Under the pieces are notes generated by a model, which saw nothing but the letters and a program-made list of their open reading frames with translations, searched no databases and was not told the DNA's origin. Below, piece by piece: positions 49,870-51,729 of a stretch of 51,729 nt of DNA. The position numbers were made by a program, and so were the translations under genes. The DNA lies in contig NZ_JAKSXW010000072.1 in NCBI RefSeq assembly GCF_022829405.1, positions 1 to 51,729 of the forward strand. Direction: 5' to 3'. The stretch is from Methylobacterium sp. J-076. GTDB lineage: Bacteria; Pseudomonadota; Alphaproteobacteria; Rhizobiales; Beijerinckiaceae. The stretch's first letter is position 1. Each line of letters begins with the position of its first letter.

Positions 49870-50802
49870 TCACGGCCACCGCACCGTGGGCGGCATGGAG
49901 GACAGGATGGAGGCGACGTTGCCGCCGGTCCTCAGCCCGAAGATCGTGCCCCGGTCGTAGAGCAGGTTGAACTCCACGTAGCGCCCGCGGCGCACCTGCT
50001 GCTCGCACCGGTCCTCCTCGGTCCAGGCCCGGCGGATGTTCTCGCGCACGATCGGCGGGTAGGCGTCGAGGAAGGCGAGCCCGACGGACTTGGTGAAGGC
50101 GAGGTCCGCCTGCGGATCCCCCGTCCAGCGGTAGTCGTAGAAGATGCCGCCGATGCCCCTTGGCTCGTTCCGGTGCTTCAGGTGGAAGTACTCGTCGCAC
50201 CACGCCTTGTAGGGGGCGTACTCGACGCCGTGGGCCTCGCAGGCCCGCTGCAGGCAGGCGTGGAAATGCCGGCTGTCCGGGTCGTCCTGGGTGCGGCGGC
50301 GCTCCATCACCGGGGTGAGGTCGGCGCCGCCCCCGAACCACGCCTTCGTCGTCACCACGAAGCGGGTGTTCATGTGCACGGTGGGCGCGTGCGGGTTCCA
50401 GGGATGGGCGATCAGCGAGATGCCGGTGGCGAAGAAGCGCGGATCCTCCGCCGAGCCGGGGATCTGGCCGCGGAACTCCGGGGCGAACTCGCCGTGGACC
50501 GTCGAGATGTGGACGCCGGCCTTCTCGAAGACCCGGCCCTTCAGCATCGCCATGGTCCCGCCGCCGCCCGGCGCGCCGCTGTGGTCGGTGCGTGCCCAGG
50601 GGGTGCGGACGAAGCGGCCGGGCTCGCGGGGGGCGTCCGGGTGGAGGGGCAGGTCCGCCTCGTCCTCGATCGCCTCCAGGGCGGCGACGATCCGGTCGCG
50701 CAGCTCGGCGAACCATGCCGCCGCCTGCGCCTTCATGGCGGCGACGTCGGCCTCGCTGGCCGGAGGCCCGAGGGAGGCGCGGGGATCGGCGGGCGTGCTC
50801 AT
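49870..50802 (-). CDS. hemF: Aerobic coproporphyrinogen III oxidase HemF
   Basis: HemF converts coproporphyrinogen III to protoporphyrinogen IX with oxygen, a late step of haem and chlorophyll synthesis. The 310-residue protein has the family signature [20 protein letters not shown] then GIFYD, together with [16 protein letters not shown] and [13 protein letters not shown] 50802 begins [12 protein letters not shown]; a longer frame continues into the repeat upstream and is not used. It is a stand-alone gene, tail toward the helicase promoter region. The HemF type marks an aerobic lifestyle. Confidence 0.96.
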   Translation of the reverse strand: MSTPADPRASLGPPASEADVAAMKAQAAAWFAELRDRIVAALEAIEDEADLPLHPDAPREPGRFVRTPWARTDHSGAPGGGGTMAMLKGRVFEKAGVHISTVHGEFAPEFRGQIPGSAEDPRFFATGISLIAHPWNPHAPTVHMNTRFVVTTKAWFGGGADLTPVMERRRTQDDPDSRHFHACLQRACEAHGVEYAPYKAWCDEYFHLKHRNEPRGIGGIFYDYRWTGDPQADLAFTKSVGLAFLDAYPPIVRENIRRAWTEEDRCEQQVRRGRYVEFNLLYDRGTIFGLRTGGNVASILSSMPPTVRWP

Positions 50803-51424
50803 GCCATGGCTTTCCCACCCCGCCGGACGGGCGTCAATCGGGCATCGCGCCCCCACCCTCTCCCCTCCGCGGGGGGAAAGGGAGTGACGGGGCAGACCGG
50901 TCGCCATCCGGGCTCCGCCCCCTCCCTCCCCCCTCCGCGGGGGAGGGTGGCCCCCGTCAGGGGGTCGGGAGAGGGGAGCGCCGGTGCCGAACGGGGCACC
51001 GCCCCGCCCGACGCCCCGCGCGCCCCTCGCGATCCCGGCTCAGGCAAAGGGCGCCCCTTGGGCCACCCTCCCCCGCAGAGCGGGAAGGGAGTGCCCGCAC
51101 GGGTCGGCGTCGCCCGGTGAAGCCGTGTATAAGGATGGCCCGGTCCCCTCAGCCCCTCAGCCCTCCTTCCCCCTGAGCCCTGCTTCCCCCCAAGCCCCCC
51201 TTCCCCATCTCCCCCCCGCCCCCCCCCCCCCCCCTCCGCCCCCTGCCCGCCCACACGCCCGCTCCCCCCTGCCACGCGCCCCGCCATTCCCGCCCGCCCC
51301 CCTCCGCCCGCTACTCCGCGGTGCGCGCCTGCGGGCGGCGGCCGCGGACCGCGGACCTCTCCCGCTCCTCCCGCACTCCGCGCCGCCGCTGCGCGAGGGC
51401 CGCGCCTCCCCCCCGATCCCGGCT
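50803..51424. other. Repeat and homopolymer-rich stretch near the window end
   Basis: The first part holds a palindromic element (50,921-51,090). From about 51,150 the sequence is dominated by C-runs, including a run of about 16 C residues near 51,220. No credible gene is seen. Such runs are typical of poor base calls at a contig end, so coordinates here should be treated with caution. Confidence 0.5.
50921..51090. repeat. GC-rich palindromic intergenic element
   Basis: The left arm CCTCCCTCCCCCCTCCGCGG followed by GGGAGGGTGGCCC is mirrored by GGGCCACCCTCCCCCGCAGA then GCGGGAAGGG. It belongs to the same family as 31,357-31,511 and 48,358-48,531. It lies upstream of hemF. Confidence 0.65.
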
Positions 51425-51729
51425 CTACGACTCGGGCGCGCCGCGCGCGGGGCCGGGCCGGGGCGCCGGCAGGGGGGCGCCGCCCCCCCGCGGCGCGGAG
51501 GGGGAGGCCGAGGGGGCGGGGGCCGCCGCGCGGGTCGGGAGGTGGCCGGGGCGGGAGGCGAGGGCGGGCGGGTCCCCGGCCACCGGCCCGACCGGCGGCC
51601 CCGGGGGCAGCGGGTCGGCCGGGGGCGGCGGGAACGGGGGGGCGGGGGAGACGGTGAAGGCGGCCGGGCGGGGGGGAATGGGCGGAAGGGGGCGGGGGGG
51701 GGAAGGGGGCTGGGGGGGAAGGAGGGCTC
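51425..51729 (-). CDS. Possible 3' end of a proline-rich protein gene, cut by the window edge
   Basis: On the minus strand a frame ends with TAG at 51425-51427 and is open toward the window edge through about 51,660. It reads as a Pro/Ala/Gly-rich C-terminus (for example TVSPAPPFPPPPADPLPPGP). Homopolymer runs beyond 51,650 make the frame unreliable. It may be a real low-complexity tail or an artefact of extreme GC content. Confidence 0.2.
   Translation of the reverse strand, partial: ALLPPQPPSPPRPLPPIPPRPAAFTVSPAPPFPPPPADPLPPGPPVGPVAGDPPALASRPGHLPTRAAAPAPSASPSAPRGGGAPLPAPRPGPARGAPES

Noticed and set aside
50799..51287. A Gly/Arg-rich 162-codon frame at the right end
   Set aside because: It runs through a palindromic repeat and homopolymer tracts and has no recognisable features.

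Overview
The window looks like a chromosomal segment of a very GC-rich alphaproteobacterium of the order Hyphomicrobiales (Rhizobiales), most likely Methylobacterium or a close relative. The pointers are a mesaconyl-CoA hydratase of the ethylmalonyl-CoA pathway, an intracellular polyhydroxyalkanoate depolymerase, an ActS/ActR (RegB/RegA) redox pair, a TsaE-AmgK fusion next to a MurU-like enzyme, and many dispersed GC-rich palindromic intergenic elements. The genus is inference; no database was consulted.

Positions 1 to about 8,200 are an accessory-looking stretch. It holds the edge of a membrane protein gene, an OhrR/MarR-type regulator with a palindrome in its promoter, an oligopeptide-type ABC substrate-binding protein gene with a single in-frame TGA, selB (the selenocysteine elongation factor), and a coupled three-gene module of DUF3489 protein, DUF2924 protein and large serine recombinase. 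The most interesting object is the substrate-binding protein gene. Its two halves are in the same frame across one TGA (codon 167). A hairpin with a G-U-starting apical loop begins about 20 nt after the TGA, as expected of a bacterial SECIS element, and selB is the next gene. I read it as a probable selenoprotein and not as a broken gene.

From tRNA-Ala(CGC) at 8,243 onward the content is mostly housekeeping. There is YggT, mesaconyl-CoA hydratase, a PIN-type toxin-antitoxin pair with a perfect palindromic operator, an L,D-transpeptidase, an AcrAB-type efflux pair, purS-purQ, actS-actR, phaZ, an SDR, a MurU/AmgK-TsaE cell-wall recycling cluster, cyanase and an EamA-type transporter. These are followed by a three-subunit molybdenum hydroxylase, an M20 dipeptidase, a solitary ParA-like ATPase and a DUF1275 protein.

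The right part (35.3-50.8 kb) carries a TPR-methyltransferase divergent from a coupled operon of DNA exonuclease, ATP-dependent DNA ligase and YjbQ. After it come a flagellar hook-basal body protein, a heavy-metal type RND efflux operon (membrane fusion protein, pump, outer-membrane factor) divergent from a CobW-family metal GTPase, a RecD-like helicase and hemF. Palindromic repeats occupy many spacers, and pieces of them lie inside two coding sequences (ligase and methyltransferase). The last ~550 bp are homopolymer-rich and may be poor-quality sequence at a contig end.
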